Source: BB31 sp964582525 (GTDB lineage Bacteria > Pseudomonadota > Gammaproteobacteria > Beggiatoales > Beggiatoaceae). Taken from it: 64,000 nt of DNA. Location: positions 1 to 64,000 of the forward strand of contig CAZOSP010000004.1 of the NCBI GenBank assembly GCA_964582525.1, read 5' to 3'. The notes beneath the pieces were generated by a model that was not told the DNA's origin, searched no databases, and saw nothing but the letters and a program-made list of their open reading frames with translations. Of the stretch, positions 54,304 through 62,239 are shown one piece after another (within the stretch, counting starts at the first letter, position 1; the number at the start of each line of letters is the position of its first letter). A program made the translations under genes and the position numbers.

Positions 54304-55983
54304 TTATTCGTCGGTCACACAACCGTGCGAAGCATCTTTAACGCTTTTGATGAACTTGTACAAAGTCCCTTTGCTGGCTTTGTAAGGCGGCATCGTCCAA
54401 GCGACTTGGCGGTTTGCCATCTCGTCATCGCTAACATCCACCGATAACGTGTTTTTGTCCGCATCAATGCTGATAATATCGCCGTTTTCGATAAGCGCGA
54501 TAGCCCCGCCCTCCTGTGCTTCAGGGACGATGTGACCAATGATAAAACCATGCGAGCCGCCGGAAAAACGTCCATCGGTCAGCAGGGCGACATCCGCCCC
54601 CAAACCCGCGCCCATAATCGCAGAAGTCGGTGTCAGCATTTCCGGCATACCGGGTCCGCCTTTAGGTCCTTCGTAGCGAATCACAACCACATCACCTTTA
54701 ACGATCTCATTGCGTTCCAATGCCGCGAGCATATCCTCTTCGCAATCATAGACTTTCGCAGGTCCAGAGAACTGCAAGCCTTCCTTGCCAGTGATTTTCG
54801 CCACCGCGCCGCCGGGCGCGAGGTTGCCTTTGAGAATACGGATATGTCCGTTGGCTTTGATGGGTTTTTCTAGCGGTTGGATAATCGGTTGATTTTCGTG
54901 TAAACCGCGCACCTCGGCGAGATTTTCGCCCAAAGTTTTACCGCTCACGGTCATGCAGCTACCATCCAGATAACCCTTTTCAAGCAAATATTTCATCACC
55001 GCCGGAGTGCCGCCCACTTTGTGCAAATCTTCCATGACGTATTTGCCGCTCGGTTTGAGATCGGCAATAAAAGGCACGCGGTCGCTGACGGTTTGGAAGT
55101 CATCAATGCTCAATTCCACTCCCACCGCTCGCGCCATCGCCAGTAAATGCAGTACCGCATTCGTCGAGCCGCCGGTTGCCATGATCATCACCATGGCATT
55201 TTCAAAAGCAGCGCGAGTCATAATGTCGCTGGGTTTGAGATCGCGCTCTAAGAGAATTTTCACCGCCTCGCCAACCCGCAAGCATTCTTCGCGTTTGCCC
55301 GCATCTTCGGCGGGATAGGAAGAGCTAAAAGGCAGGCTCATGCCCATGGCTTCAATCGCTGTTGCCATCGTATTCGCGGTGTACATACCGCCGCACGCGC
55401 CAGCACCGGGACAGGCATGGCGCACAATGTCTTGGCGTTCTTCTTCGCTGATTTTGCCGCTGATAAAGGCACCGTAGGATTGAAACGCCGAGACAATATC
55501 CAGCGGCTCTTGCTTTTTGCTAAAGCCCGGCTTAATGGTACCGCCATAGACCATCAAGCCGGGGCGATTCAAACGCGCCATGCCGATGATGCAGCCCGGC
55601 ATGTTTTTATCGCAACCGGGCAAAGTCACTGCCGCATCGTACCATTGTCCGCCCATCACGGTTTCAATCGAATCTGCAATTAAATCACGCGATTGCAGCG
55701 AATAACTCATACCGCGAGTTCCCATCGAAATGCCGTCGCTCACGCCGATGGTGTTGAAGCGATAACCCATTAAGCCCGCAGCTTGCACGCCTTCTTTGAC
55801 CGCTTGGGCTAAGTCGAGCAGGTGCATGTTGCACGGGTTGCCTTCGTACCACACGCTGGCAATACCGACCTGCGGTTTCTGCATATCGGTTTCCGTTAAA
55901 CCAGTAGCGTAGAGCATGGCTTGTGACGCGCCCTGCGATTTGGGCTGGGTAATGATAGAACTGTATTTGTTGAGTGTAGGCAT
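54304..55983 (-). CDS. ilvD: Dihydroxy-acid dehydratase
   Basis: 559 residues from ATG 55983 (GGAGACATTG directly upstream). Fe-S ligand regions EGNPCNMHLLD near 50, LPGCDKNMPGCIIGMARL near 120, and CPGAGACGGMYTANTMAT near 192; late GASHGF-type loop FSGGSHGFIIGHIVPEAQEG. It dehydrates dihydroxy acids to the 2-keto acids of valine, leucine and isoleucine. Monocistronic here, with repeats on both sides. Fe-S cluster enzymes of this family are oxygen-sensitive. Confidence 0.96.
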   Translation of the reverse strand: MPTLNKYSSIITQPKSQGASQAMLYATGLTETDMQKPQVGIASVWYEGNPCNMHLLDLAQAVKEGVQAAGLMGYRFNTIGVSDGISMGTRGMSYSLQSRDLIADSIETVMGGQWYDAAVTLPGCDKNMPGCIIGMARLNRPGLMVYGGTIKPGFSKKQEPLDIVSAFQSYGAFISGKISEEERQDIVRHACPGAGACGGMYTANTMATAIEAMGMSLPFSSSYPAEDAGKREECLRVGEAVKILLERDLKPSDIMTRAAFENAMVMIMATGGSTNAVLHLLAMARAVGVELSIDDFQTVSDRVPFIADLKPSGKYVMEDLHKVGGTPAVMKYLLEKGYLDGSCMTVSGKTLGENLAEVRGLHENQPIIQPLEKPIKANGHIRILKGNLAPGGAVAKITGKEGLQFSGPAKVYDCEEDMLAALERNEIVKGDVVVIRYEGPKGGPGMPEMLTPTSAIMGAGLGADVALLTDGRFSGGSHGFIIGHIVPEAQEGGAIALIENGDIISIDADKNTLSVDVSDDEMANRQVAWTMPPYKASKGTLYKFIKSVKDASHGCVTDE

Positions 55984-56013
55984 CAATGTCTCCTGTGTTT
56001 TTTGCTAACGATT

Positions 56014-56124
56014 AACGATGTAGGGCGGATTAAGGCGCGTCTTTTTGCGTCGTATCCGCCAATTATATGAAAACGATGTAGGGCGGATTAAGGCGCGTTT
56101 TTTTTGCGCCGTATCCGCCAATTA
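56014..56124. repeat. Tandem pair of 52-base REP-like units upstream of ilvD
   Basis: aacgatgtagggcggatta aggcgcg ... tatccgccaatta occurs twice (56014-56065 and 56072-56124). Each unit is an imperfect hairpin (ggcggat ... atccgcc). Located in the ilvD 5' region. Confidence 0.8.
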
Positions 56125-56520
56125 GTGCGTAGGGTGCGCGACATCTTTTCGTCGCGCACGCGGGATGATGGCACGCTGCCAAGCATTCGCGTTCGCGCCA
56201 CAAAAAGACGTGGCGCAAACCCTACTTTGCTATTAAATCAATCACTGCGAGAGCAGCGCGTTGATCGGAGTCTTGTTTTAAGACTTGATGAATACGCGCA
56301 AACTCTCCCTGCACTGCGGCAGTGCGTAGGGTGCGCGACATCTTTTCGTCGCGCACGCGGGATGATGGCACGCTGCCAAGCATTCGCGTTCGCGCCACAA
56401 AAAGACGTGGCGCAAACCCTACTTTGCTATTAAATCAATCACTGCGAGAGCAGCGCGTTGATCGGAGTCTTGTTTTAAGACTTGATGAATACGCGCAAAC
56501 TCTCCCTGCACTGCGGCAGT
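56124..56520. repeat. 197-bp tandem duplication: family A element plus 3' end of lpxB
   Basis: Bases 56124-56323 recur at 56321-56520 with no visible difference. Each unit holds a complete family A element (56127-56225 and 56324-56422) and about 100 bases of lpxB C-terminal coding sequence, minus strand. The left copy of the lpxB end is cut off from the gene. The element has outer inverted ends gtagggt / accctac and two internal hairpins: gtgcgcgac / gtcgcgcac and gcgccac / gtggcgc. Confidence 0.85.
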
Positions 56521-57639
56521 TTTGGCAGGGTTGTCGAGCCAATCCAGCACAGCTTGTCCGAGATTTTCCGCAGTAGCTTCAGACTGAATAAATTCAGGCA
56601 CCAAAACCTTGCCAGATAGCAAATTGGGCAAAGAAACCTGTTCAATTTTAACCAAACGTTTCGCCAGCCAATAGGTCAGCGGCGCGAGTTTGTAGGCGAC
56701 GACCATCGGACGTTTGAGTAGCGCGGCTTCCAGTGTCGCGGTGCCAGAGGCGAGGATGATGACTTCTGCGGCTGTCATAGCACTGTGACTGTGTCCGTCC
56801 AAGCAGTGCAGCGGTAGGTTTGCGTATTGGCTTGCTTGGGTGTGCTGCATAAAACAGTTTTTTAGTTTTTCATTGGCTAAAGGGACCAGAAATTCCAGTT
56901 CTGGGCTGCGTTGTTGTAGCCATAGCGCGGTGTCTAAAAAGACCCGGCTAAGGCGGCTGACTTCGCTGAGGCGGCTGCCGGGGAGCAGGGCGATGTAGCC
57001 TTTGTTGGCGGCTAAACCGAGTTCAGTACGCGCTGCTGTTGCGTCGCTGTGGGTGGGAATCTGTTGAGCCAGCGGATGCCCAACAAAGCGCACGGGATGT
57101 CCATGTTTTTGGTAAAAAGCAGCCTCAAAAGGAAAAAGAGTCAACATCAAATCACAAGATTGCCGGATACCAGCCAAACGTGAAGCGCGCCACGCCCACA
57201 CGGTGGGACTGACGTAATGAACAGTGGGGATGCCGGCTTGCTTGAGGCGGCGTTCCAGCGGCAAATTAAAATCAGGCGCATCAATGCCGATAAATACATC
57301 AGGGCGGTTATGTAGAAAATGGCGAATGAGGTGATTGTGGCAGCGTTTGAGCGACACGTAGCGTCCTAGCACTTCAACGATGCCCATGACGGAAAGTAGT
57401 TCCATTGGGTAGCGCGTGTTCATGCCGGCTGCCAGCATTTTTTCCCCGCCTATGCCGTCAAATTGTGCGTTAGGGAAGTGTTGACGTAAAGCGCGGATCA
57501 GTCCCGCGCCGAGCAGATCGCCGGACATTTCGCCAGTAACTATGCCGAACTGTAGTGGACTTTGCTGCCAAGCATTCGCGTTCGCGCCACAAAAAGACGT
57601 GGCGCAAACCCTACTCTGCTGTAGTGGAGGCTCAGGCAT
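56419..57639 (-). CDS. lpxB: Lipid-A-disaccharide synthase with repeat insertion near its start
   Basis: 406 residues from ATG 57639; the open frame to 57741 is antisense to nothing and is made of repeat. LpxB motifs: LQFGIVTGEMSGDLLGAGLI, FDGIGGEKMLAAG, IGIDAPDFNLPLERRLKQAG near 120, HYVSPTVWAWRASR near 143, LLPGSRLSEVSRL near 220, and IILASGTATLEAALLKRPMV near 315. Residues about 9-27 (SRVCATSFCGANANAWQQ) are translated from a family A half element (57564-57614) that interrupts the normal N-terminus while keeping the frame. The kinase stop codon overlaps the start by 8 bases. The C-terminus was duplicated downstream. Confidence 0.9.
   Translation of the reverse strand: MPEPPLQQSRVCATSFCGANANAWQQSPLQFGIVTGEMSGDLLGAGLIRALRQHFPNAQFDGIGGEKMLAAGMNTRYPMELLSVMGIVEVLGRYVSLKRCHNHLIRHFLHNRPDVFIGIDAPDFNLPLERRLKQAGIPTVHYVSPTVWAWRASRLAGIRQSCDLMLTLFPFEAAFYQKHGHPVRFVGHPLAQQIPTHSDATAARTELGLAANKGYIALLPGSRLSEVSRLSRVFLDTALWLQQRSPELEFLVPLANEKLKNCFMQHTQASQYANLPLHCLDGHSHSAMTAAEVIILASGTATLEAALLKRPMVVAYKLAPLTYWLAKRLVKIEQVSLPNLLSGKVLVPEFIQSEATAENLGQAVLDWLDNPAKTAAVQGEFARIHQVLKQDSDQRAALAVIDLIAK
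57564..57614. repeat. Right half of family A inside the 5' end of lpxB
   Basis: gctgccaagcattcgcgttc ... cgcaaaccctact, identical to the right half of the copies at 56.2 kb. Only 46 bases separate it from a left half (57661-57704), so the two halves are in the reverse order of a whole element. Confidence 0.85.
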
Positions 57640-60600
57640 CGGGTGAAGTTTCCTGCTGGTGTAGGGTGCGCGACATCTTTTCGTCGCGCACGCGGGATGA
57701 TGGTGCGCAACCAAGTAGCCGCGCAAAGTTGTGCAAATCATTCTGCATGGCAGCGAGATTGAATAATTGGGTATTTTGATAGAGTTCTTGCGCCCAATCT
57801 AGCACCTGTTGACATTGATACTCTTCTGCTAATGCTTTAATTTTTAAGGCAAAGTCCTCTATGTCATTGATTGATGAATAGGCATTGAAAGCTTGTGCGG
57901 TGGGCAAGTGGGTGTTTTGCAAAATAGTCAACAGGTCTTCGGGAATCGGCGCGTTTTTGACTTCCGCACCTACCTCCGCGGCTCCTGGTTGGGCTATGTC
58001 GCTTTGCTCGGTTGGCGCGGGTAAAAATTGTGCCAGCATTTCTAGTAGGGTTTGTTTGCTGACGGGTTTGCTGAGGTAGCCGTCACACAAGACGCGGATT
58101 TCTTCTTCGTCTTCTTTCATCGCCAGGGCGGTGAGGGCGATGACCGGAATGTGGCGCAGTTGTGGGTCATTTTTTAATAAGCGGGTGGCAGCATCGCCGT
58201 CTAGTATGGGCATTTTCATGTCCATTAATATGAGGTCGGGATGGTGTTGCTTGGCTTGTGCGATGGCTTGTTCGCCATTTTCTGCTTCTAATAGGGTGAA
58301 GGGGTGGGCGGATAGGTAGAATTTTAACAGTTTGCGATTGAGCGGTACGTCGTCGGCTATCAATAGGCTGGCTGGGGCAAATTGCGTGTGGGCAGGGACG
58401 GGTGCGGTTTTATGCTTGTGTGTTTCGGAGGGTCCGTGAACTACTTGCACTTTGTGCAGCATGACGGTGAAGGTGCTGCCGTCTCCGGGGCGGCTTTGTA
58501 GGGCGAGAATGCCGCCCATCACTTCGACGAGACGTTTGCTGATCGCCAGCCCTAGCCCGGTGCCGCCGTATTTGGCGTGGCTTTGGTTTTGTTGCTGTTC
58601 AAACGCGCCAAATATGCTGGTTTGTTGATCTTTGGGGATGCCGATGCCGGTGTCGGTGACCGAGAAGCTTAACTGGATATGGTTTTTTTCCGCAGCCAAA
58701 TAGTCAAACCAGATTTTTAGGCTAATGCCGCCTTGTTCGGTGAATTTGATGGCGTTGCCGATCAAATTGAGCAGTATCTGACGTACACGGGTTTCGTCAA
58801 TGAGCAGTTGTTGCGGTAGATCATCGGGAATCTCCAGACTAAAGCTGAGTTGTTTTTCTTGCAATTTGTGGGTAAAAATTTTGCGCATGTCCTCAAAGAG
58901 CGTGCGCAGCTCGGCGGGATAGTATTCGAGTTCGAGCTTGCCGGCTTCGACTTTGGATAGGTCGAGAATGTCGTTAATCAGTTTGAGGAGTGATTTGCCG
59001 CTGGTTTCAATGGCATGAAGAAATTCTTTGTGGCGTGCTTCGAGTTGGGCATTGAGCAGGATGTCGGTAAAGCCCAAGATAGCGTTCATCGGTGTGCGGA
59101 TTTCGTGGCTCATGTTGGCGAGAAATTCGCTTTTAGCGCGGTTGGCTTGTTCCGCTTGGTTTTTCGCTAGGCGTAATTCGTCTTCAATACGCTTAAGCTC
59201 GCTGACATCTTTAGCGATGCTGTTAAAAGCGATGACTTCGCCCTGCTCGTTGAGGGCGGGCTGGATAGTCCAAAGCATGTAACGGGTTTGATGGTCACGG
59301 CTAACTAGGCGGTTAGAAAAATTAATGTTGCCGGGCTTTTGTTGTATCCAGGCGTGCAATGCTTGAAGGCTTTTTTGCTGATCTTCGGCATGAATAAAGT
59401 CAAATAACGAAGTGCCGATCAACGCTTGTGGCGGCACTGCAAACAGAGCTTGGGCGGCGGGATTGACATATAAAAAATCGCCTTTGTTATCGATTTGTGC
59501 GACTAGGCTTTCAGTGCCTTCAACCAATATGCGGTATTGTTCTTCGCTTTTATGGAGGGCTGCTTCGGATTGTTTGCGTTGTTCGATTTCCCTATTGAGA
59601 CGCGCTTGCTGGCGGGCTTGCACGGCTTCACGGTAGCGTAAAAATAATTTCCAAACAACTGCGCAAAGGGCAAATAAATAAGCCATGTATGCCCACCAAG
59701 TGCACCAGAAGGGCGGAGCGATAATAATGCGTAAACGCGCATTGACCGGTCCCCAAACGCCTTCGTTATTGCTCGCTTTGACTTGAAAAACATAATTGCC
59801 GGGCGGCACTTTGGTGAAAAATGCGCGTTGCCGATTTTTGATAGTTTGCCACTCGGAATCAAAACCGAGCAATCGATAGGCGTACTGATTTTTGTTCGGC
59901 TGAATGTAATTTAAGGCGACAAATTTCAAGTTAAAAGAGTTCTGCCAATGCGCCAGCGTGAGCGTGTCGGTTTCGGAAATGGGGTATTGCAAAGGCGAGT
60001 CAGGACTGTTGGGCGTGATGTTTTGCTGAGAAATTTCCAAGTGGGTTAAAATCACCGGCGGAGGGTAACGGTTAGTTTTGAAAAAATCCGGAAAAAAGCT
60101 ATTAAAACCGTTGATGCCGCCAAAAAACAGCTCACCGGTGTGGCTTTTGGCATACGCAGAATTGAAAATATTGCTTTGTAAGCCATCAGCAATATCGTAG
60201 TGCTTGAAGGCTTGCGTGGGTTCAGCGTCAGGCGCGAAACGGCTAATCCCTTGAAAGCTGCTCAACCATAAATAGCCGTTATCATCTTCAAGCACACCCC
60301 GAATAAAATCACTGGCTAAACCTTGATTTTGCAATTCTTTAGGCTGCTCGCGGTAGTGCAGAAAGCGACCGCTTGGATAGTCTGCTGAAGCAGTCTCCAA
60401 CAATTTATTTAAGCCACTGTCGGCAGTGCTGATCCAAATTGTCCCGTCTTGATCTTGCAACACATTGGTCATGTCATTGCTGCTTAAACTGTCTTTTTGA
60501 TGGGGACTATGTTGATAGTGTAATGGCGGTTGAGTGCGATCTTTGGCAAAACACAACACGCCGTCTTCCAAGGTGCTGACCCACAGACGTTGCTGGCGAT

Positions 60601-62239
60601 CCTCATAAATATCGATAATCGACAGCAGTTGATCAGCCCTAGGCTTTGCAGCTGAGGATTGCTCAGAGGGGACCCGTTGGGTAAACCCCAGTTGGGTAAA
60701 CCAAGGCAGAATTTCTTTTTTAATACCATCAAAGAAATACAGACCGTGACGGGTGCCCAGCCATAAAGTACCCGCCCGATCTCGATAAATGCTGCGCACA
60801 TTGGCGATTAAACTGCGCGTATCATCGGGTAGGCTGGAATAGGTGGTAAAGTCATCGCGTTCCGGGTCGAAGCGATTTAAGTAGCCGCCATCGGTGCCGA
60901 CCCAAATAGAGCCATCCACATCTTGGTGTAATGCGCGAACCGTGGGGTTTGGCAAAGCCTCCACATAATGCGTGACTTGCTCGCGGTTTTGCGTATAACG
61001 ACTTAAACCCGCTTGCGTACCCACCCATAATTCGCCATCAAGGGAAGGCAGAATGGCTAACACATCGCTGTTGATGAGGCTGTTATCGTTATTCGGGTGA
61101 TGCGTATAGTGGTGAAATTGGTTATAACCCGGATCAACGCGATCCAAGCCCTTCTCCGTGCCAACCCAAATACTGCCCGCCCGATCCGCGTACAAAGCCA
61201 ACACCCGATCATCAGCAAGGCTGTTAGGAAGACTGGCATCATGCCGATAATTTTCCCAAGAATTATCTAGCGGATTAAGACGGTATAAACCCTGCCCATC
61301 TGTGCCAATCCACAAACAGCCATCGGCATCGCTGGTCAACGCCCATACCTGAGACAAAGCGTTGAGTTTATATTCAACAAACTGATGGTTAGCGACATCA
61401 AAATAATAGAGCGCGTGCATAGTCCCAACCCACAGCGTCTTGTTTTTATCTTCATGCAGACTGGTGACATTCTGATCGCTTAAATAATGCTCAAAGCGGA
61501 AGCCGGTCTCAGTGTCGATTAAGCGATTTAAGCCATTGCCGTCAGTGCCAACCCACAAAAAACCGCGACTGTCCCTATAAATGGGCCAAATCGATTCGCC
61601 GCTGATGCTGTTTTTGTGCGCATCGGGCAGAAATTGCTCAATGTGTCCGCTGTTGACATGCAGACGGAACAAGCCGTCATTAAGGGTGCCGATCCACAAC
61701 ACATTGTCTGCTGCATCGCCGCTTAAAGACCACACAGAAGGATCGCTCAAGCGGCTCATGCCTTCGGAGAGCAACGGATACCGGATAAAACGATCCCGCT
61801 TGCGATCATAGCGATTTAAGCCGTTGCGCGTACCGACCCACAAATCGCCATTCAGCGCATACACGCTATACACCGTATTGTGACTTAAACTATAGGGATG
61901 ATGAGATTGATGGCGAAATTGGCTAAATTTTTTACCAGGCGTAAAGCTGTCAAAGCGGTTTAAGCCGTCTTCCGTGCCAACCCAGATAAACCCCTGGCTG
62001 TCTTGGAAAATCGCGTATAGGGAGCTATGTGATAAACTGTCATTGCGAGGCGTGAAATGCTCAAACTTAAGCACAACTTCGGCATTCGCAAAACCCGCGC
62101 AGCACAGCAACAGCCACACAGCCGTCAAAGCAAAACGCAAACTCGCCCAGACGGTTTTAGGCAGCTTCAAGCCATCTGCAACCTGCCGGAACTGCGAGAT
62201 TTTCATACGCACATCATTACCCTTTAGGAACTGATTCAT
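57632..62239 (-). CDS. Beta-propeller (Reg_prop) hybrid histidine kinase
   Basis: About 1535 residues from ATG 62239 (ATG 62206 is also possible and lies closer to the signal peptide FALTAVWLLLCCAGFANA). The periplasmic part is a two-component propeller of about 14 repeats (pattern DSQGFIWVGTEDGLNRFD), then a Y_Y_Y domain (PPGNYVFQVKASNNEGVWGP). After a transmembrane helix (about WWAYMAYLFALCAVVWKLFL) come PAS, HisKA ANMSHEIRTPMNAILGFTDI, HATPase GGTGLGLAISKRLVEVMGG, receiver LILMDMKMPILDGDAA, and a helical tail. The last ~25 residues are repeat-derived. Such sensors often detect polysaccharide fragments; the ligand here is unknown. The start overlaps that of the divergent CHAT gene. Confidence 0.9.
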   Translation of the reverse strand: MNQFLKGNDVRMKISQFRQVADGLKLPKTVWASLRFALTAVWLLLCCAGFANAEVVLKFEHFTPRNDSLSHSSLYAIFQDSQGFIWVGTEDGLNRFDSFTPGKKFSQFRHQSHHPYSLSHNTVYSVYALNGDLWVGTRNGLNRYDRKRDRFIRYPLLSEGMSRLSDPSVWSLSGDAADNVLWIGTLNDGLFRLHVNSGHIEQFLPDAHKNSISGESIWPIYRDSRGFLWVGTDGNGLNRLIDTETGFRFEHYLSDQNVTSLHEDKNKTLWVGTMHALYYFDVANHQFVEYKLNALSQVWALTSDADGCLWIGTDGQGLYRLNPLDNSWENYRHDASLPNSLADDRVLALYADRAGSIWVGTEKGLDRVDPGYNQFHHYTHHPNNDNSLINSDVLAILPSLDGELWVGTQAGLSRYTQNREQVTHYVEALPNPTVRALHQDVDGSIWVGTDGGYLNRFDPERDDFTTYSSLPDDTRSLIANVRSIYRDRAGTLWLGTRHGLYFFDGIKKEILPWFTQLGFTQRVPSEQSSAAKPRADQLLSIIDIYEDRQQRLWVSTLEDGVLCFAKDRTQPPLHYQHSPHQKDSLSSNDMTNVLQDQDGTIWISTADSGLNKLLETASADYPSGRFLHYREQPKELQNQGLASDFIRGVLEDDNGYLWLSSFQGISRFAPDAEPTQAFKHYDIADGLQSNIFNSAYAKSHTGELFFGGINGFNSFFPDFFKTNRYPPPVILTHLEISQQNITPNSPDSPLQYPISETDTLTLAHWQNSFNLKFVALNYIQPNKNQYAYRLLGFDSEWQTIKNRQRAFFTKVPPGNYVFQVKASNNEGVWGPVNARLRIIIAPPFWCTWWAYMAYLFALCAVVWKLFLRYREAVQARQQARLNREIEQRKQSEAALHKSEEQYRILVEGTESLVAQIDNKGDFLYVNPAAQALFAVPPQALIGTSLFDFIHAEDQQKSLQALHAWIQQKPGNINFSNRLVSRDHQTRYMLWTIQPALNEQGEVIAFNSIAKDVSELKRIEDELRLAKNQAEQANRAKSEFLANMSHEIRTPMNAILGFTDILLNAQLEARHKEFLHAIETSGKSLLKLINDILDLSKVEAGKLELEYYPAELRTLFEDMRKIFTHKLQEKQLSFSLEIPDDLPQQLLIDETRVRQILLNLIGNAIKFTEQGGISLKIWFDYLAAEKNHIQLSFSVTDTGIGIPKDQQTSIFGAFEQQQNQSHAKYGGTGLGLAISKRLVEVMGGILALQSRPGDGSTFTVMLHKVQVVHGPSETHKHKTAPVPAHTQFAPASLLIADDVPLNRKLLKFYLSAHPFTLLEAENGEQAIAQAKQHHPDLILMDMKMPILDGDAATRLLKNDPQLRHIPVIALTALAMKEDEEEIRVLCDGYLSKPVSKQTLLEMLAQFLPAPTEQSDIAQPGAAEVGAEVKNAPIPEDLLTILQNTHLPTAQAFNAYSSINDIEDFALKIKALAEEYQCQQVLDWAQELYQNTQLFNLAAMQNDLHNFARLLGCAPSSRVRDEKMSRTLHQQETSPDA
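57661..57704. repeat. Left half of family A at the 3' end of the kinase gene
   Basis: gtagggtgcgcgacatcttt ... cacgcgggatgatgg. Minus-strand translation gives SSRVRDEKMSRT, the penultimate residues of the hybrid kinase; these are repeat-derived. Confidence 0.85.

Noticed and set aside
56104..56576. Open frames on the plus strand opposite lpxB
   Set aside because: Produced by the family A repeat and antisense lpxB; the two frames are copies of each other through the 197-bp duplication.
57640..57741. 34-residue N-terminal extension of LpxB
   Set aside because: Consists of family A left-half sequence and the 3' end of the kinase gene read in another frame.
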